Assembly: GCA_951813255.1 (NCBI GenBank)
Contig: OX638353.1
Span: 1-64,000, forward strand
DNA length: 64,000 nucleotides
Origin: an uncultured Dehalococcoidia bacterium
GTDB taxonomy: Bacteria > Chloroflexota > Dehalococcoidia > Lucifugimonadales > JAAXIE01
Reading direction: 5' to 3'
The notes beneath the pieces are model-generated. The model did no database searches and was not told the origin of the DNA. It saw nothing but the letters and a program-made list of their open reading frames with translations. Made by a program: the position numbers and the translations under genes. Position 1 is the stretch's first letter, and each line of letters opens with the position of its first letter. This document shows positions 46,401 to 55,451 of this stretch, in pieces.

Positions 46401-49400
46401 GAGACGGAGATGTTCCCATCCGACCCGCAGTGGCTGAAGGATCACATGGTGTACGGCCGCATTGTCATGCCGGGAGCGGTGTACGGGGCCATGGGCGCCA
46501 CGGTGCAGCTGGCTGATGGAGGCGGCGCGCCGGTCGTGGAGGAACTGCAGCTGCACAGCCCGCTAGTCTACCCGGAATACAAAGTGGAAGGCGAGACTCC
46601 AGAAGCGGGCCGGCGGATGCAGGTGATAGTCGACGCGGGCAAGGCGGGGCAACCACGCCACTTTGAGGTGTACAGCAAGGGACTGAGTGATGAGGGCTGG
46701 ACGCTGCACGCTGAAGGGCTGTTGTCTACCGTCTCCGGTCGGCCGTTGGGCAACGATCGCGTTACACTGGAGGCGCTGACGTCCGGGTTCCAACCACAGG
46801 ACATTGCCGCCTACTACCGCTCCAAGATTGCGACAGGCATAGAGTTCGGGCCTTCGTTTCGCACGGTGGAGAGCCTATGGTGCCAGGGCTTGGAGGCCGT
46901 TGGTGAGATAGCCTTGCAAGGAAGCGCAGAGGGAGCCAGCGACGGCATCAATCCACTGTTGCTTGATGGGTGCTTCCAAGTGCTCTCGGCCACGCGCACG
47001 CAGTTGGGCGTTGGGGGAGAGGCTACGTACCTACCCTTCGCCTGGGAGCGGCTGTGGCTGAACGGACCGCTTCCAGAGCGAATTGTCTGCCGCGCCCAGT
47101 TGCGGGAGGCTGCGGAAGTCGACGATCAGGACGACGACAACGCTCCAGTGCCTGAGACATTGACAGGCGACCTCTGGCTTTATTCCGCCGAGGGATTCGT
47201 CCTTGGCGGTTTGACCGGATTCACGCTTAAGCGCGCCACGCGTGCGGAACTGCTTTCGGCCACCGAGGGAGTTCAAGACCTGCTCTACGAGGTTGTGTGG
47301 CGGGAGCGTCCTCTGACCGGCCGGCGGCCATCGGCGACAGCGTTGACCAGCCCATCGGTCATTGCTGCTTCAACCGACACCTTCGCGGAGTACCTGTCTA
47401 GGGAGGGCGTGACAATTGACGAACGGGGCACGCTGCTGAACGACCTAGAACGGCTGTCGCGCTCCTACGCACTGGCTGCGCTGGAGCGATTGGGCTGGCG
47501 GCGGGAGAAGGGCGCTGAGGTCGACCCGGGCGCATTGCAGGAGACCTTACAAATCCTACCTGAACACGTGCAACTGTTGGAGCGGATGTTCAGGTTGCTC
47601 TCGGATACCGGAGTGCTGTCAGATGCCCCAGGCGACGGCTACACTATTGCCGTGGGCGCAGATGACCCTCTGCCGGACGAGGCCTTGGCTGACCCGGAGG
47701 CCTTCGCCGACCGCATGGCCGGGCTGCATCCGCACGGCGTCAACGAACTGGGCCTGCTACGGCGCAGCGGCAGCGCCTTGGCCCAAGTGCTTCAGGGCAA
47801 GGTGGACCCTCTGTCCATCCTCTTCAGCAGCGATGGGCCGGGCGCTACGGACTTCTACTTCACCGCACCGGCGTCCCGCGCGTCGAATAAGCTGCTGGGA
47901 GATGCTGTGGCATCGGCCGTGGCAAACTGGCCGCAGGACCGGCGAATGCGCATTATAGAAGTGGGTGCCGGCACGGGCTCCGGCACGTCGGTTGTGCTTC
48001 CGGAGCTGCCGGCGGGCAACTTTGACTACATGTTCACAGACATCTCGGCGGGGTTCTTTGCTGAGGCGGAAAGCCGCTTCATGGACTCCGGCCATCCCAT
48101 TGAGTACCGAGCCCTGGACATAGAGCGCGACCCGGCGTCGCAGGGCTTCGAACTACACTCGTATGACTTGGTAATTGCGGCAAACGTGCTTCATGCAACG
48201 CGTGACCTGGCCGAGACGCTCTCACACTGCCGCGACCTGTTGGCGCCCTCCGGGCAATTGCTTGCCCTTGAGAACCTGAAGGGCCGGGGCTGGCAGGACA
48301 TGACCTTCGGACAGTTGGACGGCTGGTGGCGGTTCTCTGATAGCTATCGCCCCAACCACGCATTGGCCTCGCCGGGGGTGTGGGGACAGGTGCTGGCCGA
48401 TACTGGCTTTGTTGACGCGGCGGTACTGGGCGGTGAGAGTAGGGGTGATATGGGTCCGCTTGGGTCGGGCGTCATTATCGGGCGTGGGCCTGAGAAGGTC
48501 GTCTGGCCGGAGGGGGCATGGCTGATAGCCGGGGGCGGTGATACGGCGGATGCGCTGGCCGAGGGACTGGCGATGATGAACCAGCGCGTAGTTGTCGCGG
48601 GTAGTGCGTTGGGTGGGGGCCAGGCATCAAGAGGGAAGGCCATAGCCCGGGTTGCGGTTGACTCGAATGACAGAGCATCATGGCGCGTGGTGCTGGAGGG
48701 GTTTCCCGACAGTGCCCCCCTGCACGGGGTGGTGCACTGCTACGCGCTCTCTGGGCATGGCGGGAACGCGTCGACGGAGGGCTTGGCGGAGGATGTAACG
48801 ATGGCCGGGGCCAGTGCGTTGGCACTTGCACAGGCCATGCAAGACGCGGACGTGACGCCGTTGCAGGGAGTGTGGCTGCTCACCAATGGTGCACAGGCGT
48901 TGCAGCGGGACTACATGCGAGATGGCGCAGCAGAGCTGGCGGGCGCCACGCTCTGGGGGTTCGGAAAGGCTCTGGCAAGAGAAGTCGAGTATCTACAACC
49001 TAGGATGATAGACATTGACCCTTACAAGCCCACTTCCATTGAAACGATGGTGGATGCTCTTATGTTCCCAGACCAGGAGACACACGTCGCCTACCGGTCG
49101 GGCAGCAGACTGGCGGCGAGGTTGGTCAGAAGAGACGATGGCAGAAGGCGCACGCCCCTGCCGGAGGGCCATAACTGGCGCCTAGTTCCAACCACAGGGG
49201 AAGGACTGGAGGGGCTGCACGCTGAACAGACCGCCCCACGTGTCCTGCAAGATGGTGAGATCCGAGTGGCTGTGGAGGCGTCAGGACTTAACTTCTCTGA
49301 CGTCCTGACAAGCGTGGGCGCAGTCGAGATGAAACCAATGTTGGGCGACGAATTCTGCGGCCGAATCACTGAGGTCGCAGCGGACATCGGGGAGTTCGCC

Positions 49401-52400
49401 GTCGGTGACCGAGTCCTTGGTCTTGGCATCGGTACCTTCAGGCCCGAAGTGGTCACCCGTGCAGAAATGACGGCCTCCGCCCCAGCACACTTACCCGCGG
49501 CACCGCTAGCCACTATACCAACGTCGTTCGTGTCGGCGGAACTGGCGTTCCAAATATCGGGGTTGTATGCGAGGGACAGGGTTCTGATACATACGGCCTC
49601 CGGTGGCGTTGGATTGGCAGCGATCCAGATGGTGCAGGCCGCAGGTGCGGAAGTATTTGCTACGGCCAGCTCACCAAAGCAGGCGTACCTGCGTTCATTG
49701 GGCATCACCCACGTCTTCAACAGCCGCAGCACCAATTTCAGCCACCAGGTCTTGGAGGCGACCGGCGGGGAGGGCGTTACGGTCATACTCAACAGCCTCA
49801 CAGGGCCGGGGTTCATCGAAGCGAGCTTGGAGTGCCTGGCAAAAAGCGGTCGGTTCGTCGAAATGGGTAGACGGGATATCTGGACAGCGGAGCAGATGGC
49901 GGAGGCGCGGCCGGACGTTGCGTACTCAGTCCTTGAGGTGGATGCGTTGAAGCGACGAGACCCGGCAACCGCAGGGGCGTCCCTCAGGCGGGTCGTGGCG
50001 CGAGTGGAAACAGGAGATCTGAAGCCGCTGGTCTACACGCGGTGGCCAATGGCAGAGATCCGGGAAGCTATGGAGTTCATGCGGTCGGCGCGGCACATAG
50101 GCAAGAACGTCATCGTAATGCCACCGCTGGCGGGTGGACGGCTTAGGTCAGACCGTACCTACCTGGTGACCGGCGGCCTCGGCGGCCTCGGCACCGTGGT
50201 GGCGGGATGGTTGGCTGACCGGGGCGCGGGTGTCATTGTGTTGAACGGGAGACGGCCACCCGACCCCGAGGCGAAGGAGGCAATCGACGCACTCCGGCGG
50301 CAGGGCATCGATGTAAGGGTGGAGCTGGCAGACATAACCGACACCACGGCGGTCGACGCCATGCTGGACCGGATAGACACTGCTATGCCACCCTTGGCCG
50401 GTGTCATCCACAGCGTCGGTGTGCTTTCCGATGGCTCACTGGGCAACCAGACCTGGCAGCGGTTCCAGCAGGTGCTGTGGCCCAAGGTGCTAGGTGCCTG
50501 GCACCTGCACAAGGCGACGCTTGGGATAGACTTGGATATGTTTGTGCTGTTTTCCAGTGTCACAGGCGTTGTCGGAAACTCCGGGCAGGGAAACCACGCC
50601 GCCGCCAATGCTTTCCTGGACCAACTGGCTACCTACCGCAGGTCGCTCGGCCTCCCGGGACAGTCCATCGCCTGGGGCGCGTGGGCTGGCCTTGGCGAGG
50701 CAGAGGAGCAAAGAGAGCGAATCGAGCGCCAGCTGGAGGCATCCGGCACAGGCTGGATCAGCCCGCAGCAGGGGCTCAAGGCCTTCGACGAGCTGGTGCG
50801 CCAAGACATGACCGCGGGAATGGTGGCGGCGGTAGACTGGGCGGTGCTGGCTGAGAACTTTGAGGGACGGCCCCTTTTCTTGGAAGAACTGCTGGTTGAC
50901 GAATCAGCGGGGGAGCAGAGCACAATTGCAACATCCGCTGATCTGCTTTCGCAGCTACGGGAACGGCCCCAGTACGATTGGGAAGAACTGCTGACAGTCT
51001 TCCTTCAGAGAGAGCTGCAGGCTGTACTCCGCTTGCCATTCGCACCACCGTCCACAGTTGGGTTCTTCGACTTGGGAATGGATTCGCTCATGTCTGTGGA
51101 GTTGCGGAACCGACTCAACCGGGCACTTGCCGGTGAATACGTGGTCTCCAACACCGCGGTGTTCGACTATCCCAATGTAACTGCCTTGGCAAGCCATCTG
51201 GCAGAAGAAATCGCCCAGTCCCGGGTAAATGGTCCTACGATACCTGTTGCCGAATCAGTATCGCCCACGCTACGAAGGGCTTCTTCCGCGGACGAAGAAG
51301 GGATAGCTATAGTAGGGATAGCCTGCAGGTTCCCTAGCGCGCCGGATCTGGAATCGTTCTGGAAGTTGCTGGAGTCGGGGACGGATGCCGTCACGGACGG
51401 GCGGCAGGACGCCGGGCCGTGGCATGGCGTTACCGGCGACCCGACCTCGGACAACCCGCTCTACCGAAGAGGCGGATTCGTTGAGGGGATCGATAGGTTT
51501 GACAATTCGTTCTTCCGGATTTCACCCATAGAGGCGCGCATGATGGATCCCGCACAGCGAATGTTGCTGGAAACGACCTGGCAGGCCTTGGAGGACGCTG
51601 GAATAGACCCTGGCAGCCTCAAAAAAAGCCGGACCGGCGTATATGCGGGGATAGGGAGCAGCGAATACCGGGATGTTATAGCTGCGAGCGGCCAAGACGA
51701 CCTCTACTTCGGCACCAGTGGAAGCATTACAGCGGGGCGGGTTGCCTTCGTCCTAGGTTTGGAAGGACCGGCTATGCCTGTGGACATGGCGTGCTCATCT
51801 TCTTTGGCTGCAATTCACCAGGCTGTCACTGCATTGCAGCGTGGAGAGGTGGACATGGCTCTGGCAAGTGGAACCAACATAACGCTGTCGCAGTCTATTG
51901 TGCGGTTCCATAGAGACATGGGCGTGCTCTCTACCAGCGGCCAGTGCAACGCCTTTGACGCCAGCGCGGACGGCTTTGTGCGCAGCGAGGGTTGCGGCGT
52001 ACTGGTGCTCAAGCGCCTGAGCGAGGCGCAAACGGACGGCGACCGAATATGGGGCCTGGTGCTGGGAACGGCCATAAACCAGAACGGAGCAAGTGCAGGG
52101 TTACCAGTGCCCAACGGGCCCGCTCAGGAGCGGGTCATGGAGGACGCGCTGGCACGTGCGGGCGTCGACCCATCGAAGATTGATTACCTGGAGGCGCACG
52201 GAACTGGCACAGACCTGGGCGACTCTATTGAGTTGCGCGCCTTGGCCTCGGTGTATAGGCGCGGGCGAGAGTCTGAACGACCGCTGCTGGTAGGTTCGGT
52301 GAAGACTAACATCGGGCATGCCGAATGGGCGGCAGGTATGGCGAGCGTCATTAAATCGTTGTTGGCTATGCACAAGGGGGTAATTCCCGCACACCTTCAC

Positions 52401-52682
52401 TTCAAGGAACCGAACCCCAATTTCGATTGGGGACAGATGCCTGTCACGATAACCTCAAAGCAGACGCCGTGGCCGTTGCGTGACGGGGGACAGCCTTTGT
52501 CGGCGGTGAACTCATTCGGACTCTCCGGCACGAATGCGCACGTGGTGTTGGAGGACTATGGGGTAACGCCGGGAGGAACGTGTCCTGGCCATACGGTCCG
52601 GAACAGACAGTGGCCGCCGCCATGCCGCCGGACATCAGCTGCGCGGAGGTGGCGGATGGCGAGGGTACAGAGCGTTCGATGA
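43458..52682 (+). CDS. Type I polyketide synthase, KS-AT-DH-MT-ER-KR-ACP-KS
   Basis: A 3,074-aa multidomain enzyme starting at TTG 43458. KS1 (about 22-450) has DTACSSS with Cys198, EAHGTGTEVGD and NVGHLEPAAG. AT1 (590-890) has GHSLGE with Ser683. DH (960-1240) has HMVYGRIVMP with His996, and LLLDGCFQ. A C-methyltransferase (1440-1660) has IIEVGAGTGSGTSVV. ER (1920-2225) has HTASGGVGLAAIQ. KR (2230-2430) has TYLVTGGLGGLG. The ACP has DLGMDSLMSVEL with Ser2543. KS2 (2612-3040) has DMACSSS with Cys2779, EAHGTGTDLGD and NIGHAEWAAG. One module thus has everything needed for full reduction and alpha-methylation, so a methyl-branched fatty acid-like product is expected. The KR has GQGNHAAAN (His2380) where many KRs have Tyr. 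The last about 34 residues are out of frame relative to the family. Confidence 0.95.
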   Translation: MKEDVGDNRRQQPSEKLERHDAGEPIAVIGMACNFPGAPDLSSFWRLLESGGNAITKGVPGSGVGRIGEFYPESANQNPACRFAALVDDIDLFDAEFFRISPVEAQLLDPQQRMVLETCWKALEDALMDPERLRGSRTGVHVGISNNDYRTISLEASQPTEPATSLYAVAGTSFNTAAGRAAFALGLEGPAMAVDTACSSSLFALHQAVVSLQRKEADLFVVGGVQAIFLGKLTQLRANAQMLSPDGQCKAFDASANGFVRGEGCGMVVLKRLSDAQADGDRIWGVVLGSAVNQDGASAGLTVPSGTAQARVIEEALLQAGVDPQEVDYLEAHGTGTEVGDPIELNAATEIYGRGREPDRPLLVGSVKTNVGHLEPAAGVAGLMKVLLSMHRGVIPKHLHFNSPNPRIDWDNLPVKVTSEATAWPEVVGRPHRAGISSYGWSGTNVHVVVEAYANEKPTEVDRNGMPQPTSPTQAVSLRATEAEAATAAYGRQEARPARLLPLTGKSEAALKDLAKSYLLWLDDQTSATFKEGSAREPELSDMAWSASVARSHFDYRKGISFRDAQSLRESLRVVADGIDESPRQTASKVAFVYTGQGAQWVGMGAGLYESEPVFRAVLDRCDQLIQEERGVSLLDVMFGRHGVDGDLEEPQWTQPAIYALECALTALWRSSGIQPSAVLGHSLGEIAAAQAAGVFSLEDGLRAASARGRLLGALPQAGAMAAIFTPAPQVEEAVANWNAAHPGADLCIGVDNGTHQVVSGLAEEVHALADQLELAGMNVRRLKASPAYHSPLVEPALDDLEAAFSSLAISAPEIALVSNLTGAPIEPDASLDGAYWRQHARQPVAFRAGVESLAAMGVDAVIELGPHSVLGPLVSLNWPDAGLSVPVPVVLQSVRRPSWDGSEPERAAAYVYAVASAYEAGLPVDLAALFAGEERRKISVPGYAFQRRRYWVTPTQRRRLGDAHPLLGTKHESPRGEVMYETEMFPSDPQWLKDHMVYGRIVMPGAVYGAMGATVQLADGGGAPVVEELQLHSPLVYPEYKVEGETPEAGRRMQVIVDAGKAGQPRHFEVYSKGLSDEGWTLHAEGLLSTVSGRPLGNDRVTLEALTSGFQPQDIAAYYRSKIATGIEFGPSFRTVESLWCQGLEAVGEIALQGSAEGASDGINPLLLDGCFQVLSATRTQLGVGGEATYLPFAWERLWLNGPLPERIVCRAQLREAAEVDDQDDDNAPVPETLTGDLWLYSAEGFVLGGLTGFTLKRATRAELLSATEGVQDLLYEVVWRERPLTGRRPSATALTSPSVIAASTDTFAEYLSREGVTIDERGTLLNDLERLSRSYALAALERLGWRREKGAEVDPGALQETLQILPEHVQLLERMFRLLSDTGVLSDAPGDGYTIAVGADDPLPDEALADPEAFADRMAGLHPHGVNELGLLRRSGSALAQVLQGKVDPLSILFSSDGPGATDFYFTAPASRASNKLLGDAVASAVANWPQDRRMRIIEVGAGTGSGTSVVLPELPAGNFDYMFTDISAGFFAEAESRFMDSGHPIEYRALDIERDPASQGFELHSYDLVIAANVLHATRDLAETLSHCRDLLAPSGQLLALENLKGRGWQDMTFGQLDGWWRFSDSYRPNHALASPGVWGQVLADTGFVDAAVLGGESRGDMGPLGSGVIIGRGPEKVVWPEGAWLIAGGGDTADALAEGLAMMNQRVVVAGSALGGGQASRGKAIARVAVDSNDRASWRVVLEGFPDSAPLHGVVHCYALSGHGGNASTEGLAEDVTMAGASALALAQAMQDADVTPLQGVWLLTNGAQALQRDYMRDGAAELAGATLWGFGKALAREVEYLQPRMIDIDPYKPTSIETMVDALMFPDQETHVAYRSGSRLAARLVRRDDGRRRTPLPEGHNWRLVPTTGEGLEGLHAEQTAPRVLQDGEIRVAVEASGLNFSDVLTSVGAVEMKPMLGDEFCGRITEVAADIGEFAVGDRVLGLGIGTFRPEVVTRAEMTASAPAHLPAAPLATIPTSFVSAELAFQISGLYARDRVLIHTASGGVGLAAIQMVQAAGAEVFATASSPKQAYLRSLGITHVFNSRSTNFSHQVLEATGGEGVTVILNSLTGPGFIEASLECLAKSGRFVEMGRRDIWTAEQMAEARPDVAYSVLEVDALKRRDPATAGASLRRVVARVETGDLKPLVYTRWPMAEIREAMEFMRSARHIGKNVIVMPPLAGGRLRSDRTYLVTGGLGGLGTVVAGWLADRGAGVIVLNGRRPPDPEAKEAIDALRRQGIDVRVELADITDTTAVDAMLDRIDTAMPPLAGVIHSVGVLSDGSLGNQTWQRFQQVLWPKVLGAWHLHKATLGIDLDMFVLFSSVTGVVGNSGQGNHAAANAFLDQLATYRRSLGLPGQSIAWGAWAGLGEAEEQRERIERQLEASGTGWISPQQGLKAFDELVRQDMTAGMVAAVDWAVLAENFEGRPLFLEELLVDESAGEQSTIATSADLLSQLRERPQYDWEELLTVFLQRELQAVLRLPFAPPSTVGFFDLGMDSLMSVELRNRLNRALAGEYVVSNTAVFDYPNVTALASHLAEEIAQSRVNGPTIPVAESVSPTLRRASSADEEGIAIVGIACRFPSAPDLESFWKLLESGTDAVTDGRQDAGPWHGVTGDPTSDNPLYRRGGFVEGIDRFDNSFFRISPIEARMMDPAQRMLLETTWQALEDAGIDPGSLKKSRTGVYAGIGSSEYRDVIAASGQDDLYFGTSGSITAGRVAFVLGLEGPAMPVDMACSSSLAAIHQAVTALQRGEVDMALASGTNITLSQSIVRFHRDMGVLSTSGQCNAFDASADGFVRSEGCGVLVLKRLSEAQTDGDRIWGLVLGTAINQNGASAGLPVPNGPAQERVMEDALARAGVDPSKIDYLEAHGTGTDLGDSIELRALASVYRRGRESERPLLVGSVKTNIGHAEWAAGMASVIKSLLAMHKGVIPAHLHFKEPNPNFDWGQMPVTITSKQTPWPLRDGGQPLSAVNSFGLSGTNAHVVLEDYGVTPGGTCPGHTVRNRQWPPPCRRTSAARRWRMARVQSVR

Positions 52683-53819
52683 GGGTGCTGCCGCTGTCTG
52701 CCAGATCACCGGAAGCTCTGACTGCCTTGGCCGGGGAGTACGCGGCATGGCTAGATCAGTTGGAAGCCTCGACATCGTCGGCAAGAGAGGTCGACCGGAT
52801 CCTTGCCGACGCAGCTTGGACGGCGGGCACAGGACGGAGCCACTTCAAGTATCGGGCTGGGTTGACCTTCAGGAACGTGGCGGAGTTGCGAGAGGGCTTG
52901 GATCGGCTCACAGCTTCTGGCGTGTCGCCGGGCCAAGAAGGACTGCGGCATACCGCCAGGACGGCGTTTGTATATATGGGTCATGGCCAGCATTGGACTG
53001 ACACGGCGGAGGTTCTCTACTGGACGGAGCCTGTTGTCCGCGCAGCGCTGGACAGGTGCGATGGGTTGGTCCGCGAGGAGTGCGGGAAGTCGCTGCTCAA
53101 TGCGATATTTGCCAAGGACGGAGCTGGCGATGGTATCGAGGATCCACCCATGGCGCGCGCCGCACACTTTTCAATGCAAGCAGCCCTGACTACGCTGTGG
53201 CAAAGCGTCGGCGTGCTGCCAAGCGCTGTGTTGGGTAAGGGCATTGGCGAGCTTGCGGCTGCGTATGGGCATTGGCGAGCTTGCGGCTGCGTATGGGGCA
53301 GGCATCTTGAGCGTTGCGGACGGCCTCAGGGTGGCACTGGCGCTAAGCGGCCCCGATGCCTCATTGCCGCTCATCACTGTCAATCAGCCCCGGGGGACGA
53401 TGTTCAGCAGTTTGACAGGTCGCGCTGTCCAGTCTTCCGACGAGTTGTACAATGTGCACTGGCAGAAGCTTGCGGGTGAAGTCACAGGATTCCCTACTTG
53501 CGTCCGTGCACTGGCCGGTACTGGCGTAGACTTGGTGGTAGTCGTTGGAAAAGAAATGGATGCCCCACCGCTGGAGCACCAGTGGCCAAGAGAGAGGCAG
53601 ACGGAAAGCTCCGTGAAGTTAGTGGAAGGGACAGGATGGCCTACAGACAAGGCTCCAGGTGGAGGAGCAGGCTTTGCCGCGGAGGTTGCGCAGGCATATG
53701 AGGTCGGCGCATCCATAGCGTTTGCTGGGCTCTTCCTGGGGGAATCGCGGCGCAAGGTCTCGTTGCCGGGTTACCCGTTCCAGCGCCGGAGCTTCTGGGT
53801 ACAGAGTCCAAAACCGTAG
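52580..53819 (+). pseudogene. Degenerate acyltransferase following KS2 (frameshifted PKS second module)
   Basis: After KS2 the PKS homology moves to another frame. A GTG at 52580 with GGGAGG upstream opens MSWPYGPEQTVAAAMPPDIS, then LSARSPEALTALAGEYAAWL, then an AT start (TAFVYMGHGQHWTDTAEVL). The AT nucleophile motif is LGKGIGELAAA instead of GHSxGE, so catalytic Ser and its His neighbour are lost. A 28-nt tandem duplication breaks the frame again at about 53,267. The text then continues GAGILSVADGLRVALALSG and ends SLPGYPFQRRSFWVQSPKP at 53819. About 90 residues of a normal AT are missing. No DH/KR/ACP follows. It could be translated as a separate protein from GTG 52580, but cannot be an active acyltransferase. 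Confidence 0.85.
53239..53294 (+). repeat. 28-nt tandem duplication in the degenerate AT
   Basis: The unit at 53239-53266 (starting GGGCATTGGCGAGCTTGC) is repeated exactly at 53267-53294. Because 28 is not a multiple of 3 it changes the reading frame. Removing one unit rejoins GKGIGELAAAYG to AGILSVADGL. Confidence 0.95.
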
Positions 53820-54000
53820 CTGGCGCAGACAACTTATGGGACTCATATACCTAAGCCGCCTGCTCAGCTTCACAGACGAGCCTATAGAAGCTTACCCTTC
53901 AAGTATTTGGGTTCTGCGTTCATTGATCCATCTGACATGCTTATCCACTGGAAGGTGCAACAGAGAACGCAACCTATGAATACCCAAACCCTTCCTACAC

Positions 54001-54718
54001 AACCGCAAGACCATAAGCCTGTTGGCGTTGCTCGTCCTGGGTACGTCCCTCTGGGCAGCCATCGCCTACATCACCCCTGGTAGCCCAGTGTCGGCTCAGG
54101 AAGCCGGACAGGAGGCACGACAGAGGCAGGAGGCGCTCACGAATAGCCTGACAGATGGTCAAGTGTTTTACATGACCACGTCTCGGTATCGCAGACGCCT
54201 TGGGGATCGGCATGCTGGAGCACACCTATCCGAAGACCACGACCGATGAAACGTGGATGTTGGTGGGTGATGGTGGACTGCTCACCGCGGCCATGACCAA
54301 GGTATATGATCCCAAGGGTAAGTTGATCGCCACTGCCACATCGGGAGGCGGCGCAACCGTCTACCATGACCTGCTTGCGGACGGCGTAATGGAATTCCCT
54401 GACATGACCGGAGGCAACCTGGCAGGTTCGCTAGGTGAGCTATGGAGGTTCTCCAGACACCTCGAGGACGGTGGATACGAGGCACCTTCTTCTGGAGTGC
54501 TACACGGTGAGACCAGCTCCATCTACTCAAGGACCACCGCAAGAGAGGTGGGAGGTGTGTCTCAGTCGTTCCGAACGGAGATCGAAATGGTAGCTGATGC
54601 TCCACTCCTGCATCGACAGTCCGAATACGCCATTCGTGATGGTGTGGAGACACTCCTGACTCGGGAGGATATAACCAGCTATGCCGTCTTACCGAGCGGC
54701 TCATACCCAACCGAGTAG
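54001..54718 (+). pseudogene. Exported protein of unknown function, frameshifted and without a clear start
   Basis: An apparent signal peptide (LLALLVLGTSLWAAIAYITP) begins around 54019 without an ATG. The frame runs to about 54180 (TDGQVFYMTTS), then continues in another frame as RLGIADALGIGMLEHTYPKT to the stop at 54718. The mature part (WMLVGDGGLLTAAMTKVYD, GELWRFSRHLEDGGYE) matches no family recognised here. It follows the PKS on the same strand by about 180 nt. Confidence 0.55.
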
Positions 54719-54786
54719 ACATTGCACTAAAAGAGTGAAAACCGAGGGTTCGTCAGAAGGCCGAAGCCGTTGGCGGCGAAATGCCC

Positions 54787-55407
54787 CTATGCCCAAAGAC
54801 GTCCATCAAGATGCGACGTGTCGTTCAGCACCATCACCACCGCGGGCTTCACACCCACATCAAGTGCGGTCAATGAGCAGGAATCCACCTTGAACCGCCA
54901 CCCCGCTTCCACTGGCAATCTGGTCATGTGCGTGATGAGCGTCCGCAGGGCTGCGCCATGCCCCACTATCAGCAGGTTGCCCGATGGGTGACGCTGCAAT
55001 ACATCGTCGGCGAACGCCGCCGATCTAGCCTCCACCGCCCGGAAGTCCTCACCCCTAGGTGGTGTGAAGGACGTGTAGTCCTCCACCATGGCCGCGTACA
55101 GGTCGGGGTCGGCATCCCGTATGGAAGAGAACGACTTCCCCTCCCAGCGCCCATAGGCCTGTTCCCGTAGGTGCTCGGTATGGGAGACGTCCAGGTCCCT
55201 GCCAGCCACCACAAGCTCGGAGGTCTGGCTGCACCTCAGAAGATCACTGCTGTACGCCGCATCCAATCCCACGGCTGCCAACCGCTGGCCAAGGCGCCTA
55301 GCCTGGTCCCGGCCCACATTATTCAGAGGCACATCGGTGTGCCCCTGCAGCAACCCCCGGGCGTTCCAGTCGGTCTGACCGTGTCGGACTAACAGCCACC
55401 TAGACAT
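54787..55407 (-). CDS. Histidine phosphatase family protein (phosphoglycerate mutase / alpha-ribazole phosphatase-like)
   Basis: A 206-aa protein with the catalytic LLVRHGQTDWNARGLLQG motif. The second histidine is in LLIVGHGAALRTL, and the proton-donor region in REQAYGRWEGKS. The short length and motif set fit the cofactor-dependent mutase-like phosphatases (CobC/GpmB type) rather than glycolytic dPGM. The substrate is not determinable. It lies 45 nt after the large unknown gene on the same strand. Confidence 0.92.
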   Translation of the reverse strand: MSRWLLVRHGQTDWNARGLLQGHTDVPLNNVGRDQARRLGQRLAAVGLDAAYSSDLLRCSQTSELVVAGRDLDVSHTEHLREQAYGRWEGKSFSSIRDADPDLYAAMVEDYTSFTPPRGEDFRAVEARSAAFADDVLQRHPSGNLLIVGHGAALRTLITHMTRLPVEAGWRFKVDSCSLTALDVGVKPAVVMVLNDTSHLDGRLWA

Positions 55408-55451
55408 AGGCCAACCTTAGAACACCCGAGGGACAGGCGCGGACAGGGTGG

